The notes below the pieces were generated by a model that searched no databases, was not told where the DNA came from, and saw only the letters and a program-made list of their open reading frames with translations. A program made the translations under genes and the position numbers. From NCBI GenBank assembly GCA_013694795.1, contig JACDBS010000094.1:1-9071 (forward strand): 9,071 bases of DNA, written 5' to 3'. Each line of letters begins with the position of its first letter. Position 1 is the stretch's first letter. Origin of the DNA: Chloroflexota bacterium. GTDB lineage: Bacteria; Chloroflexota; Limnocylindria; QHBO01. This document shows, in pieces, positions 1 through 5,207 of this stretch.

Positions 1-455
1 CCGCGGAGGCACCCGAGAGCCGTGCCGCCACAGCCATCGAGGAGCCGGCTCCCCCATCCGAGGCGGTCGAGGTGATGACTCCACAGGTCGATACGACGCC
101 ACCGGTCGCGGAGCCTGCGGAACCCGCTGTCGCGGAGGTCCCCGGCACCGAGGCCGAGACGGCACCGGCCAAGCCTGCCGCGAGGGCGAAGGCACCCGCG
201 CGTCGGTCGGCTGCCAAGACGCCCCCGGCTGCCAAGACGCCCCCGGCTGCCAAGACGGCCGCCGCGCCCACGAAACCAATCCGGGCTGCCAAGGCGGCCG
301 GGTCCACCAAACCAATCCGGGCTGCCAAGGCGGCCCCGTCCACCAAACCGGCCCGCGCCTCGAAGGCGACTTCCGGCGCCGCGACGGCCCCGGACACCGA
401 ACCGGCTGCGGGTGGCGAGCGATCGGCCGACGAGCCGAACGGCAAGGAGTCCTGA
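1..455 (+). CDS. rpsC: 30S ribosomal protein S3, C-terminal tail (5' partial)
   Basis: The reading frame is open from the first bases of the window (first full codon at 3) to TGA at 453-455, so this is the 3' end of a gene that begins upstream. What is visible is about 150 codons of low-complexity sequence, first acidic (Glu/Pro/Ala), then Lys/Ala/Pro/Thr-rich with short repeats, and ending acidic. No S3 core (KH domain) lies inside the window. The rpsC assignment rests on position: rpsC directly precedes rplP in nearly all bacterial S10 operons, the stop lies two bases before the rplP ATG, and the rplP Shine-Dalgarno (AAGGAG, 444-449) is inside this frame. Long basic or acidic C-terminal tails on S3 occur in some high-GC phyla, and the tail is probably disordered. 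The identity is therefore inferred from context; the ORF itself is well supported by its codon bias. Confidence 0.8.
   Translation, partial: AEAPESRAATAIEEPAPPSEAVEVMTPQVDTTPPVAEPAEPAVAEVPGTEAETAPAKPAARAKAPARRSAAKTPPAAKTPPAAKTAAAPTKPIRAAKAAGSTKPIRAAKAAPSTKPARASKATSGAATAPDTEPAAGGERSADEPNGKES
210..257 (+). repeat. 18-nt in-frame tandem repeat, about 2.7 copies
   Basis: The unit gctgccaagacgcccccg occurs identically at 210-227 and 228-245, followed by a 12-base partial copy at 246-257. It is in frame and encodes repeated Ala-Ala-Lys-Thr-Pro-Pro units inside the S3 tail. The perfect identity of the copies, including third positions, points to recent slippage duplication. Confidence 0.9.
270..377 (+). 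repeat. 36-nt in-frame tandem repeat, three copies
   Basis: Three 12-codon units lie at 270-305, 306-341 and 342-377. They encode variants of T-K-P-I-R-A-A-K-A-A-x-S. The first two are nearly identical at the DNA level, and the third has diverged (Pro-Ala-Arg-Ala-Ser-Lys). Each unit carries three basic residues on an alanine background, giving a repetitive positively charged segment resembling histone-H1-like tails. The repeat lies within the S3 extension. Confidence 0.88.
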
Positions 456-457
456 CC

Positions 458-886
458 ATGTTGATGCCAAAGCGGGTCAAGCACCGCAAGGTGCAGCGTG
501 GTCGGCGCGCCGGGCTGGCCAAGGGTGGCACCGCCGTCAGCTTCGGCGACTTCGGCCTCATGGCCGAGGAGGTCTGTTGGCTCACGAGCCGCCAGATCGA
601 GGCCGCGCGGCGTGCCATGACCCATCACATCAAGCGCGGTGGCCGCGTCTGGATTCGGGTCTTCCCGGACAAGCCCGTCACCAAGAAGCCAGCCGAGGTC
701 CGAATGGGCTCGGGCAAGGGGGCGCCGGACCACTGGGTCGCGGTCGTCAAGCCCGGCCGGGTGATGTTCGAGATGTCGGGCGTGCCAGAGCCGATAGCCA
801 GGGAGGCGATGCGCCTGGCCGGTCACAAGCTGCCGATCAGCACGAAGTTCGTCGTCAAGGAGGGCCTCGAGCATGGACATCAGTGA
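458..886 (+). CDS. rplP: 50S ribosomal protein L16
   Basis: This encodes L16 (142 aa, usual length about 137-145), a 50S protein near the peptidyl-transferase centre and the A-site tRNA elbow. The N-terminus MLMPKRVKHRK and the blocks WIRVFPDKP and VRMGSGKG are characteristic of the family. The arginine of VRMGSGKG (R82) corresponds to the residue hydroxylated in E. coli L16 (R81); whether it is modified here is unknown. The start ATG at 458 is preceded by AAGGAG at 444-449 with an 8-nt spacer. A second ATG two codons later (MLM) is a less likely start. The gene follows the S3 stop by 2 nt, and its last 14 nt overlap rpmC, whose ribosome-binding site lies inside this gene. Nothing in the core is unusual. 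Confidence 0.98.
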   Translation: MLMPKRVKHRKVQRGRRAGLAKGGTAVSFGDFGLMAEEVCWLTSRQIEAARRAMTHHIKRGGRVWIRVFPDKPVTKKPAEVRMGSGKGAPDHWVAVVKPGRVMFEMSGVPEPIAREAMRLAGHKLPISTKFVVKEGLEHGHQ

Positions 887-1100
887 GGTGCGTGCCCTCT
901 CGGACAAGGACCTGGAGGGTGCGCTGCGTGACGCGAAGCAGGAGCTGTGGAAGGTTCGCTTCGATCTCGCCACGCGACAGGAGAGCAACTACAGCAGGCT
1001 GCCGGCGACGCGCAAGCGTATCGCTCGCATCCTGACGGTGATGACCGAGCGTCAGCACGCCGCCGAGGCGCTTGCGGCGCGGACAGAGAAGGCCAGTTGA
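873..1100 (+). CDS. rpmC: 50S ribosomal protein L29
   Basis: L29 is a small two-helix protein at the polypeptide exit tunnel, near the docking site of trigger factor and SRP. The 75-aa product begins with M-D-I-S-E-V-R-A-L-S-D-K-D-L and carries the family signature L-W-K-V-R-F-D-L-A-T-R-Q-E and an R-K-R-I-A-R-I segment. It is slightly longer than the usual 60-70 aa because of a charged C-terminus. The start ATG at 873 has a strong AAGGAGG at 857-863 (9-nt spacer) located within rplP, and the gene overlaps rplP by 14 nt. This arrangement suggests translational coupling. The stop TGA shares its final A with the ATG of rpsQ. Confidence 0.97.
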   Translation: MDISEVRALSDKDLEGALRDAKQELWKVRFDLATRQESNYSRLPATRKRIARILTVMTERQHAAEALAARTEKAS

Positions 1101-1384
1101 TGCAGGGCAAACGACGAACGAAGACCGGACGTGTTGTGTCCGACAAGATGGACAAGACGATCGTCGTGAGCGTTGAGCGTCTGCGAAGGCACCCGATCTA
1201 CAAGCGGGTCGTACGCCTCAGCAGCAAGTTCAAGGCGCACGACGCCGAGAACAGCGCGCGGGTCGGCGACACCGTGCGCATCGAGGAGAGCAAGCCGCTG
1301 TCGCGAGACAAGCGCTGGACCGTCGTCGAGATCGTGGCGCGTGGCTCCCACGAGGAGCTCGTGGACGGGACGGAGTCGGCATGA
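1100..1384 (+). CDS. rpsQ: 30S ribosomal protein S17
   Basis: S17 is a primary 16S rRNA-binding protein with an OB fold that contacts the 5' domain. The 94-aa product has the typical features: a G-K-R-R-T-K-T-G-R-V-V-S-D-K-M-D-K-T-I-V-V opening, H-P-I-Y-K-R-V in the middle, H-D-A-E-N, and V-G-D-T-V-R-I-E-E-S-K-P-L-S-R-D-K-R-W near the end. I chose ATG 1100, which overlaps the rpmC stop by one base (TGATG) and has AGAAGG at 1087-1092 upstream. The frame stays open further upstream, but the family N-terminus and the position fix this start. The gene ends in an ATGA overlap with rplN. Confidence 0.97.
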   Translation: MQGKRRTKTGRVVSDKMDKTIVVSVERLRRHPIYKRVVRLSSKFKAHDAENSARVGDTVRIEESKPLSRDKRWTVVEIVARGSHEELVDGTESA

Positions 1385-1749
1385 TCCAGAAGTACAGCAG
1401 GCTGCGCGTGGCCGACAATTCCGGGGCGCGAGTCGTAGAGTGCATCTCCGTCATCGGCCGCTCGACCAGTGACACCGCCGAGGTCGGCGATGTCATCGTC
1501 GCCGCCGTCAAGCAGGCGCTCCCGAACTCCGGCGTCAAGAAGGGCGATGTGGTCCGAGCCGTCGTGGTGCGAACCACGAAGGAGTACGGCCGCACCGACG
1601 GCAGCCACATCCGATTCGACGAGAACGCCGCTGTGCTGATCACCCCGCAGGGCAGCCCGCGTGGCACCCGCATCTTCGGGCCGGTGGCACGTGAGCTTCG
1701 CGAGCGCAACTACATGAAGATCGTCTCGCTCGCCCCCGAGGTGCTGTAG
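1381..1749 (+). CDS. rplN: 50S ribosomal protein L14
   Basis: L14 sits at the subunit interface, contacts 16S h14 in bridge B8, and binds the silencing factor RsfS. The 122-aa length is exactly that of the family. Signatures include M-I-Q-x-Y-S-R-L-x-V-A-D-N-S-G-A, G-D-V-I-V-A-A-V-K, K-K-G-D-V-V-R-A-V-V-V-R-T and the C-terminal G-P-V-A-R-E-L-R-E-R-N-Y-M-K-I-V-S-L-A-P-E-V-L. The start ATG overlaps the rpsQ stop by 4 nt (ATGA), with GGAG at 1372-1375. The sequence is fully canonical. Confidence 0.98.
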   Translation: MIQKYSRLRVADNSGARVVECISVIGRSTSDTAEVGDVIVAAVKQALPNSGVKKGDVVRAVVVRTTKEYGRTDGSHIRFDENAAVLITPQGSPRGTRIFGPVARELRERNYMKIVSLAPEVL

Positions 1750-2085
1750 ATGAACGTGCGAAGGGGTGACACCGTCCTGGTCCTGGCCGGAAAGGACCGC
1801 GGCAAGCGCGGGACCGTCGATCGGGTCGAGAAGACGAAGCGCGGCTTCGGCGTGGTGATCCCGGGGATCAACATGGCGAAGCGCCATCAGCGGGCTCGCT
1901 CGCGGACGCAGTCAGCCGGGATCATCGACCTGCCGGTCCCGATCCACGTCAGCAACGTCCAGGTCGTCTGTCCGCGCTGCAACCAGCCGACCCGCATCGC
2001 GCACGGCAAGCTGGAGGGTGAGCACGGCCGCCGAACGCGGCTCTGTAAGCGCTGCGGCGAGCAGATCGAGGTGACCACCAAGTGA
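1750..2085 (+). CDS. rplX: 50S ribosomal protein L24, zinc-ribbon (C+) form
   Basis: L24 is one of the assembly-initiating 23S rRNA-binding proteins and also lines the exit of the peptide tunnel. The 111-aa product has an N-terminal KOW motif (residues about 3-30, V-R-R-G-D-T-V-L-V-L-A-G-K-D-R-G-K-R-G) and a C-terminal half with two CxxC pairs, C74-x2-C77 and C99-x2-C102. These pairs should bind one zinc ion. Many bacteria have lost these cysteines; here all four are intact. The ATG directly abuts the rplN TAG, with GAGGTG at 1738-1743 as the ribosome-binding site. The stop overlaps the GTG start of rplE by 4 nt. Confidence 0.97.
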   Translation: MNVRRGDTVLVLAGKDRGKRGTVDRVEKTKRGFGVVIPGINMAKRHQRARSRTQSAGIIDLPVPIHVSNVQVVCPRCNQPTRIAHGKLEGEHGRRTRLCKRCGEQIEVTTK

Positions 2086-2759
2086 GCGCCGAGGAGAAGA
2101 AGCCAACAACCCGCAGCCGCGCTGCTTCGACCAAGGCCACTTCGACCAGGGCTGCCGCATCGGCGACGGCCGCGGGCACCAAGAAGGCCGGCAATGGCGC
2201 CTTCCGCAAGCCGGAGTACTCCGGCATGCGCCAGCGCTACCACGACGAGGTGGCGCCGGCTCTCCAGCGCGAGTTTTCATATCCCAACGTGATGGAGATC
2301 CCGAAGCTCGACAAGGTCGTGGTCAATATCGGCCTGGGAGAGGCGATCGCCAACGCCAAGGCGCTCGACGCCGCGGTCGGGGACCTGACCACCATCACTG
2401 GCCAGAAGCCCATCGTGACCCGTGCCAAGCGCTCCATCGCGCAGTTCCGGCTGCGCACCGGGATGCCGATCGGCGCCAAGGTCACGCTTCGCGGCCAGCG
2501 GATGTACGACTTCCTGGAGCGCACCATGTCGCTCGCGCTGCCGCGCATCCGCGACTTCCGTGGCATTCCCACCCGCTCGTTCGATGGGCGAGGCAACTTC
2601 AGCCTTGGTCTTCGTGAGCAGCTCGTCTACCCGGAGATCGACTACGACAAGATCGACCGGCTGCGCGGGCTCGAGATCAGCATCGTGACGACGGCGAAGA
2701 CCGATGAGGAGGGGCGCAAGCTCCTCGAGCTCCTCGGCATGCCGTTCCAGGCGCAGTAA
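2082..2759 (+). CDS. rplE: 50S ribosomal protein L5 with N-terminal extension
   Basis: L5 binds 5S rRNA in the central protuberance and touches P-site tRNA. The core runs from about residue 49 (M-R-Q-R-Y-H-D-E-V) to the end, with clear family blocks: V-V-V-N-I-G-L-G-E-A, T-G-Q-K-P-I-V-T-R-A-K-R-S-I-A, F-R-L-R-T-G-M-P-I-G, R-I-R-D-F-R-G and the Y-P-E-I-D-Y-D-K-I region. At 225 aa it exceeds the usual 178-187 aa. The extra length is an N-terminal tail of about 45 residues rich in Ala, Thr, Ser, Lys and Arg. I kept the GTG at 2082, which overlaps the rplX stop (GTGA) and has AGGTG at 2069-2073. The only plausible later start, ATG 2226, lacks a Shine-Dalgarno and would leave a 140-nt gap in an otherwise packed operon. 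Confidence 0.96.
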   Translation: MSAEEKKPTTRSRAASTKATSTRAAASATAAGTKKAGNGAFRKPEYSGMRQRYHDEVAPALQREFSYPNVMEIPKLDKVVVNIGLGEAIANAKALDAAVGDLTTITGQKPIVTRAKRSIAQFRLRTGMPIGAKVTLRGQRMYDFLERTMSLALPRIRDFRGIPTRSFDGRGNFSLGLREQLVYPEIDYDKIDRLRGLEISIVTTAKTDEEGRKLLELLGMPFQAQ

Positions 2760-2768
2760 GGAGTATCC

Positions 2769-2954
2769 GTGGCAAAGAAGTCGAGTATCGCCAGGGCCAA
2801 GCGCGGCTCGCGCTTTCCCGTCCGCGACCACAACCGTTGCCAGGTGTGTGGCCGCGCGCGCGGTTACATGCGCCGCTTCGCGATGTGCCGTATCTGTTTC
2901 CGGGAGCGCGCTCTGCTGGGCCAGCTGCCGGGAGTGACCAAGTCGAGCTGGTAG
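2769..2954 (+). CDS. rpsZ: 30S ribosomal protein S14, zinc-binding type Z
   Basis: S14 binds the 16S rRNA 3' domain in the 30S head. This is the short type (61 aa) with C24-x2-C27 and C40-x2-C43 holding zinc, as in many Gram-positive bacteria and Thermus, not the long cysteine-free type of about 100 aa. The blocks R-C-x-V-C-G-R-x-R-G-Y and the C-terminal L-P-G-V-T-K-S-S-W are diagnostic. It starts with GTG at 2769, preceded by AAGGAG at 2758-2763 that overlaps the rplE TAA. It is followed by an unusually long 110-nt gap before rpsH. The gene is also called rpsN. Confidence 0.97.
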   Translation: MAKKSSIARAKRGSRFPVRDHNRCQVCGRARGYMRRFAMCRICFRERALLGQLPGVTKSSW

Positions 2955-2968
2955 AGCTCGTTTGACGT

Positions 2969-3052
2969 ATGGCCGCCATGCTGGCGGCCGCCATCAGCGG
3001 CAGGCGCCACCAGCCACAGGTGTGGCAGGAGCGAACCGCCGCCGAGGAGTGA
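2969..3052 (+). CDS. Possible 27-codon small ORF between rpsN and rpsH
   Basis: An ATG at 2969 opens a frame of 27 codons ending at TGA 3050-3052, twelve bases before the rpsH ATG and in the same frame as rpsH. The peptide starts M-A-A-M-L-A-A-A-I-S-G-R-R-H and ends E-R-T-A-A-E-E. By my count 25 of its 27 codons end in G or C, higher than either other forward frame of this gap, as expected for a gene in this genome. Against it: there is only a poor Shine-Dalgarno (GAG just after the rpsN stop), the peptide matches no family I know, and the same bases form strong inverted repeats that could explain the composition. If real, it could be a leader peptide or could couple ribosomes into rpsH, since the GAGGAG for rpsH lies in its last codons. 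This is speculative. Confidence 0.25.
   Translation: MAAMLAAAISGRRHQPQVWQERTAAEE
2971..2989 (+). repeat. Perfect 8-bp inverted repeat (hairpin A) after rpsN
   Basis: GGCCGCCA (2971-2978) and TGGCGGCC (2982-2989) are exact reverse complements separated by TGC. No T-run follows, so this is not a standard intrinsic terminator. The right arm is shared with hairpin B (2982-3009), so the two cannot form at once. Confidence 0.75.
2982..3009 (+). promoter_or_regulatory. Alternative bulged hairpin (B) upstream of rpsH
   Basis: TGGCG-GCCGC (2982-2991) can pair with GCGGC (2997-3001) and CGCCA (3005-3009). This gives ten G/C-rich pairs with a CATCA loop and an AGG bulge on the 3' side. It competes with hairpin A for the same strand. 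A bulged helix just upstream of the S8 gene is a reasonable candidate for an r-protein binding site, because S8 is the autoregulator of the spc operon in E. coli. I could not match it to the known S8 consensus, so the role is inferred. Confidence 0.4.
3013..3026 (+). repeat. Short 6-bp inverted repeat
   Basis: GCCACA (3013-3018) and TGTGGC (3021-3026) are exact reverse complements around GG. As RNA it would be a small stem with a tight loop; as DNA it is a near-palindrome. Its function is unknown. Confidence 0.55.
3044..3049 (+). promoter_or_regulatory. Distant Shine-Dalgarno (GAGGAG) of rpsH
   Basis: GAGGAG is the only good anti-16S match before rpsH, but it ends 15 nt ahead of the ATG at 3065, much farther than the 5-9 nt seen for most neighbours. 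No other start is possible, because an in-frame TGA sits at 3050. The long spacing may lower rpsH initiation or make it depend on upstream ribosomes. Confidence 0.5.
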
Positions 3053-3064
3053 ACGAACACCGAT

Positions 3065-3463
3065 ATGAACGTAACCGATCCAATCGCCGACATGCTGACG
3101 CGCATCCGCAACGCCAGCGCGGCGCGGCACAAGGACCTCAGCCTCCCCTCGTCACGGGTGAAGCGCGAGATCGCGCGCATCCTGGTCGAGGAGGGCTTCA
3201 TCGACACGTACGAGACGCAGCCGGACGGCGTCCAGGAGAAGCTGACCCTGCGCCTGAAGTACGTTGAGGGCCGCACCCCGGTGGTGACCGGCATCAAGCG
3301 CATCAGCAAGCCGGGCCTGCGGGTCTACGCCCGCAAGACCGAGATACCCCGCGTGCTTGGCGGTCTCGGCCTGGCCATCCTCTCCACCTCCCACGGGATC
3401 ATGACCGGGAACGACGCCCGGAAGCAGAATCTCGGCGGAGAGGTCCTCTGTTACGTCTGGTAA
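3065..3463 (+). CDS. rpsH: 30S ribosomal protein S8
   Basis: S8 is a primary binding protein of the 16S central domain (helix 21) and, in E. coli, the translational repressor of the spc operon. The 132-aa product has the expected N-terminus M-N-V-T-D-P-I-A-D-M-L-T-R-I-R-N-A and the diagnostic C-terminus, G-L-G-L-A-I-L-S-T-S-H-G-I-M-T followed by G-G-E-V-L-C-Y-V-W. Its length matches the family. It is the first gene after the 110-nt structured gap, and the only available start is ATG 3065. An overlapping TAAAGGAG at its stop serves rplF. Confidence 0.98.
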   Translation: MNVTDPIADMLTRIRNASAARHKDLSLPSSRVKREIARILVEEGFIDTYETQPDGVQEKLTLRLKYVEGRTPVVTGIKRISKPGLRVYARKTEIPRVLGGLGLAILSTSHGIMTGNDARKQNLGGEVLCYVW

Positions 3464-3475
3464 AGGAGCGAACGC

Positions 3476-4021
3476 ATGTCTCGAATCGGAAGAATGCCGA
3501 TTCCGCTCCCCGACGGAGTGGAGGTCACGCAGGACGGGAGCCACTTGCGCGTCAAGGGGCCGCTCGGCACGCTCGAGCGGACGATCCACCCCGAGATGAA
3601 GCTGGAGCGCGAGGACGGCACGCTGCGCATCGTGCGCCCCACCGATGAGCCGCGCCATCGCGCGCTTCATGGACTGACCCGCAGCCTCGTCAACAACATG
3701 GTCACCGGCGTGGCGACCGGCTTCACCAAGAATCTGGAGATCAGCGGGGTCGGATATCGTGCCCAGCTCCAGGGCGCGAAGCTGGTCCTGGCGCTCGGCT
3801 ACTCGCACCCTGTCGAGGTAGACCCTCCCGCCGGAATCGAGTTCCGCGTCGAGACTCCGACGCGCCTTGGCGTCTTCGGGGCCGATAAGGAGCTGGTCGG
3901 ACAGACTGCCGCATTCATCCGCTCGCAGCGCAAGCCCGAGCCGTACAAGGGCAAGGGCATCCGCTATGCCGGCGAGCAGATCCTCCGCAAGGCCGGCAAG
4001 GCCGGCAAGGTCGGGGCGTAA
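3476..4021 (+). CDS. rplF: 50S ribosomal protein L6
   Basis: L6 lies near the sarcin-ricin loop and the factor-binding stalk base and is needed late in 50S assembly. The product is 181 aa (usual 175-185). It begins M-S-R-I-G-R-M-P-I-P-L-P and contains V-K-G-P-L-G-T-L, then the second duplicated domain with E-I-S-G-V-G-Y-R-A-Q and L-A-L-G-Y-S-H-P-V, and the C-terminal signature K-P-E-P-Y-K-G-K-G-I-R-Y. The last residues are a short K-A-G-K-A-G-K run. ATG 3476 follows AAAGGAG (3462-3468) with a 7-nt spacer. It is separated from rpsH by 12 nt and from rplR by 9 nt. Confidence 0.98.
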   Translation: MSRIGRMPIPLPDGVEVTQDGSHLRVKGPLGTLERTIHPEMKLEREDGTLRIVRPTDEPRHRALHGLTRSLVNNMVTGVATGFTKNLEISGVGYRAQLQGAKLVLALGYSHPVEVDPPAGIEFRVETPTRLGVFGADKELVGQTAAFIRSQRKPEPYKGKGIRYAGEQILRKAGKAGKVGA

Positions 4022-4030
4022 GGAAGACCG

Positions 4031-4384
4031 ATGAAGAACCCATCCCGCGACGCCCTGCGTCGCAAGCGACACGAGCGCCTTCGGCTCCGCATCAGCGGCA
4101 GCACGGAACGCCCGCGCCTGTCGGTCTTCCGCAGCGCGAAATTCATCTATGCCCAGGTGATCGACGACACCACCGGGCGCACGCTGGCCGCCGCGTCGAG
4201 CCGTGAGAGCGATCTCGCCGGCGAGAGCAAGGTCGACGTCGCGCGCGCCGTGGGTCGGGTGCTCGCCGAGCGGGCGAAGGCCGCCGGCGTGAGCTCCGTC
4301 GTCCTCGACCGGGGCGGGTACCAGTACCACGGGCGGGTCCGCTCGCTCGCCGAGGGCGCCCGCGAGGGCGGCCTCAACCTGTAG
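4031..4384 (+). CDS. rplR: 50S ribosomal protein L18
   Basis: L18 binds 5S rRNA together with L5 in the central protuberance. The 117-aa product fits the family length. Visible signatures are the basic N-terminus R-R-K-R-H-E-R-L-R-L-R-I-S-G, E-R-P-R-L-S-V-F-R-S-A-K-F-I-Y-A-Q-V-I-D-D, and the C-terminal D-R-G-G-Y-Q-Y-H-G-R-V followed by A-E-G-A-R-E-G-G-L. The residue before DRGGY is Leu where Phe is most common, a mild change. The start ATG 4031 has AAGGA around 4020-4024, overlapping the rplF stop. Confidence 0.98.
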   Translation: MKNPSRDALRRKRHERLRLRISGSTERPRLSVFRSAKFIYAQVIDDTTGRTLAAASSRESDLAGESKVDVARAVGRVLAERAKAAGVSSVVLDRGGYQYHGRVRSLAEGAREGGLNL

Positions 4385-4402
4385 AGCGAGAGGAGACAGC
4401 GC

Positions 4403-4993
4403 ATGGCACGCATCGATGCGTCCAAGCTCAACCTGGAAGAGAAGGTCGTCCAGATCAACCGCGTCGCGAAGGTCGTCCAGGGTGGCCGCCGCTTCAGCTT
4501 CAGCGCGGTCGTCGTCGTCGGTGACGGCAACGGGACCGTCGGCGCCGGAATCGGCAAGGCCGGCGAGGTGCCGGAGGCGATTCGCAAGGGCGTCGAGGAC
4601 GCGAAGAAGCACCTGATCAAGGTGCCACTGGTGGGGGCCACCATCCCGCACGAGGTGCATCGGCATTTCGGCGCGTCGAAGGTGATGCTCAAGCCGGCCA
4701 GCGCCGGCACCGGTGTCATCGCCGGTGGCTCGGTGCGCTCGGTCGTCGAGGCCGCCGGCATCCGCGACCTGCTCAGCAAGGCGCAGGGCTCCACCAACCC
4801 CGTCAACGTGGTGCGCGCCGCGATGGCGTGCCTGGCGGCGCTTCGCTCGGCCGATGACATCGCCGCTCTCCGCGGCCGGACCGCCGAGCAACTCCTCGGC
4901 AAGCGCGGTGCGGAGCTGGCGCGCACGCCGCACGAGATCCCGGAGCGGCGCGAGCCCATGAATACCGGCTTCGGAGGTGGACGTGGCCGCTAA
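4403..4993 (+). CDS. rpsE: 30S ribosomal protein S5
   Basis: S5 lies at the mRNA entry side of the 30S and affects decoding fidelity and mRNA unwinding. The product is 196 aa. The N-terminal double-stranded-RNA-binding-like domain has E-K-V-V-Q-I-N-R-V-A-K-V-V-Q-G-G-R-R-F-S-F-S-A and V-G-D-G-N-G-T-V-G-A-G-I-G-K-A. The C-terminal domain has A-S-A-G-T-G-V-I-A-G-G-S-V-R and N-P-V-N-V-V-R-A. An extra tail of about 25 residues is Arg/Gly-rich (G-F-G-G-G-R-G-R at the end). ATG 4403 follows GAGAGGAG (4388-4395) with a 7-nt spacer. The 3' end overlaps rpmD, whose Shine-Dalgarno (GGAGG) is in the Gly-Gly codons. Confidence 0.98.
   Translation: MARIDASKLNLEEKVVQINRVAKVVQGGRRFSFSAVVVVGDGNGTVGAGIGKAGEVPEAIRKGVEDAKKHLIKVPLVGATIPHEVHRHFGASKVMLKPASAGTGVIAGGSVRSVVEAAGIRDLLSKAQGSTNPVNVVRAAMACLAALRSADDIAALRGRTAEQLLGKRGAELARTPHEIPERREPMNTGFGGGRGR
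4973..4977 (+). promoter_or_regulatory. Shine-Dalgarno deciding the rpmD start
   Basis: GGAGG at 4973-4977 is 5 nt from the GTG at 4983, good spacing. It physically overlaps the alternative in-frame GTG at 4977, which therefore cannot use it. This favours 4983 as the L30 start. Confidence 0.75.
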
Positions 4994-5207
4994 GTCCATC
5001 AAGGTAACCTGGATCCGCTCGACGATCGGCCATCGCGCGGCCGCGCGCGGCACGATCCGGGCGCTCGGCCTGCATCGGCTCAATCAGACGGTCGAGGTCG
5101 CCGACAACCCCATGATCCGGGGCATGCTGCGGCGCGTGGCCTTCCTCCTGGAGGTCGAGGAGCCGACAGCGAAGCGGGCATCTGCGAAGGAAGAGGAATC
5201 GAAGTGA
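4983..5207 (+). CDS. rpmD: 50S ribosomal protein L30
   Basis: L30 is a small ferredoxin-like-fold 50S protein. The 74-aa product reads M-A-A-K-S-I-K-V-T-W-I-R-S-T-I-G, then G-L-H-R-L-N-Q-T-V-E-V-A-D-N-P-M-I-R-G-M, all typical. The usual bacterial length is about 58-62 aa. The surplus is a tail of about 15 residues after V-E-E, rich in Ala, Lys and Glu. I placed the start at GTG 4983 rather than the in-frame GTG 4977 because of GGAGG spacing and because families begin M-A-x-K. The start overlaps the end of rpsE by 11 nt, and the stop overlaps rplO by 4 nt (GTGA). Confidence 0.94.
   Translation: MAAKSIKVTWIRSTIGHRAAARGTIRALGLHRLNQTVEVADNPMIRGMLRRVAFLLEVEEPTAKRASAKEEESK

Noticed and set aside
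210..377. Tandem repeats as a CRISPR or mobile-element feature
   Set aside because: The repeats are contiguous, in frame, codon-sized (18 and 36 nt), and without spacers. They are coding expansions of the S3 tail.
412..1035. 207-codon + strand frame overlapping rplP and rpmC
   Set aside because: Out-of-frame shadow of L16 and L29, which are both conserved and correctly spaced. The predicted protein is Arg/Gly-rich noise.
2226..2228. ATG as the true L5 start (no extension)
   Set aside because: It matches the core boundary but has no Shine-Dalgarno and would leave a 140-nt gap. The coupled GTG at 2082 with codon-biased open frame is better supported, though not proven.
2962..2967. TTGACG as a -35 element for an internal promoter before rpsH
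   Set aside because: Good -35 match, but the region 16-18 nt downstream is all G/C inverted repeat with no -10-like hexamer.
4977..4979. Upstream GTG as the rpmD start
   Set aside because: It overlaps the GGAGG needed for initiation; GTG 4983 has correct spacing and the family N-terminus.
3152..5083. 643-codon open frame on the minus strand across rpsH-rpsE
   Set aside because: It lies opposite five unmistakable r-protein genes. Long antisense frames are expected in high-GC DNA with biased third positions, and its product shows only low-complexity Arg/Ala/Asp sequence.
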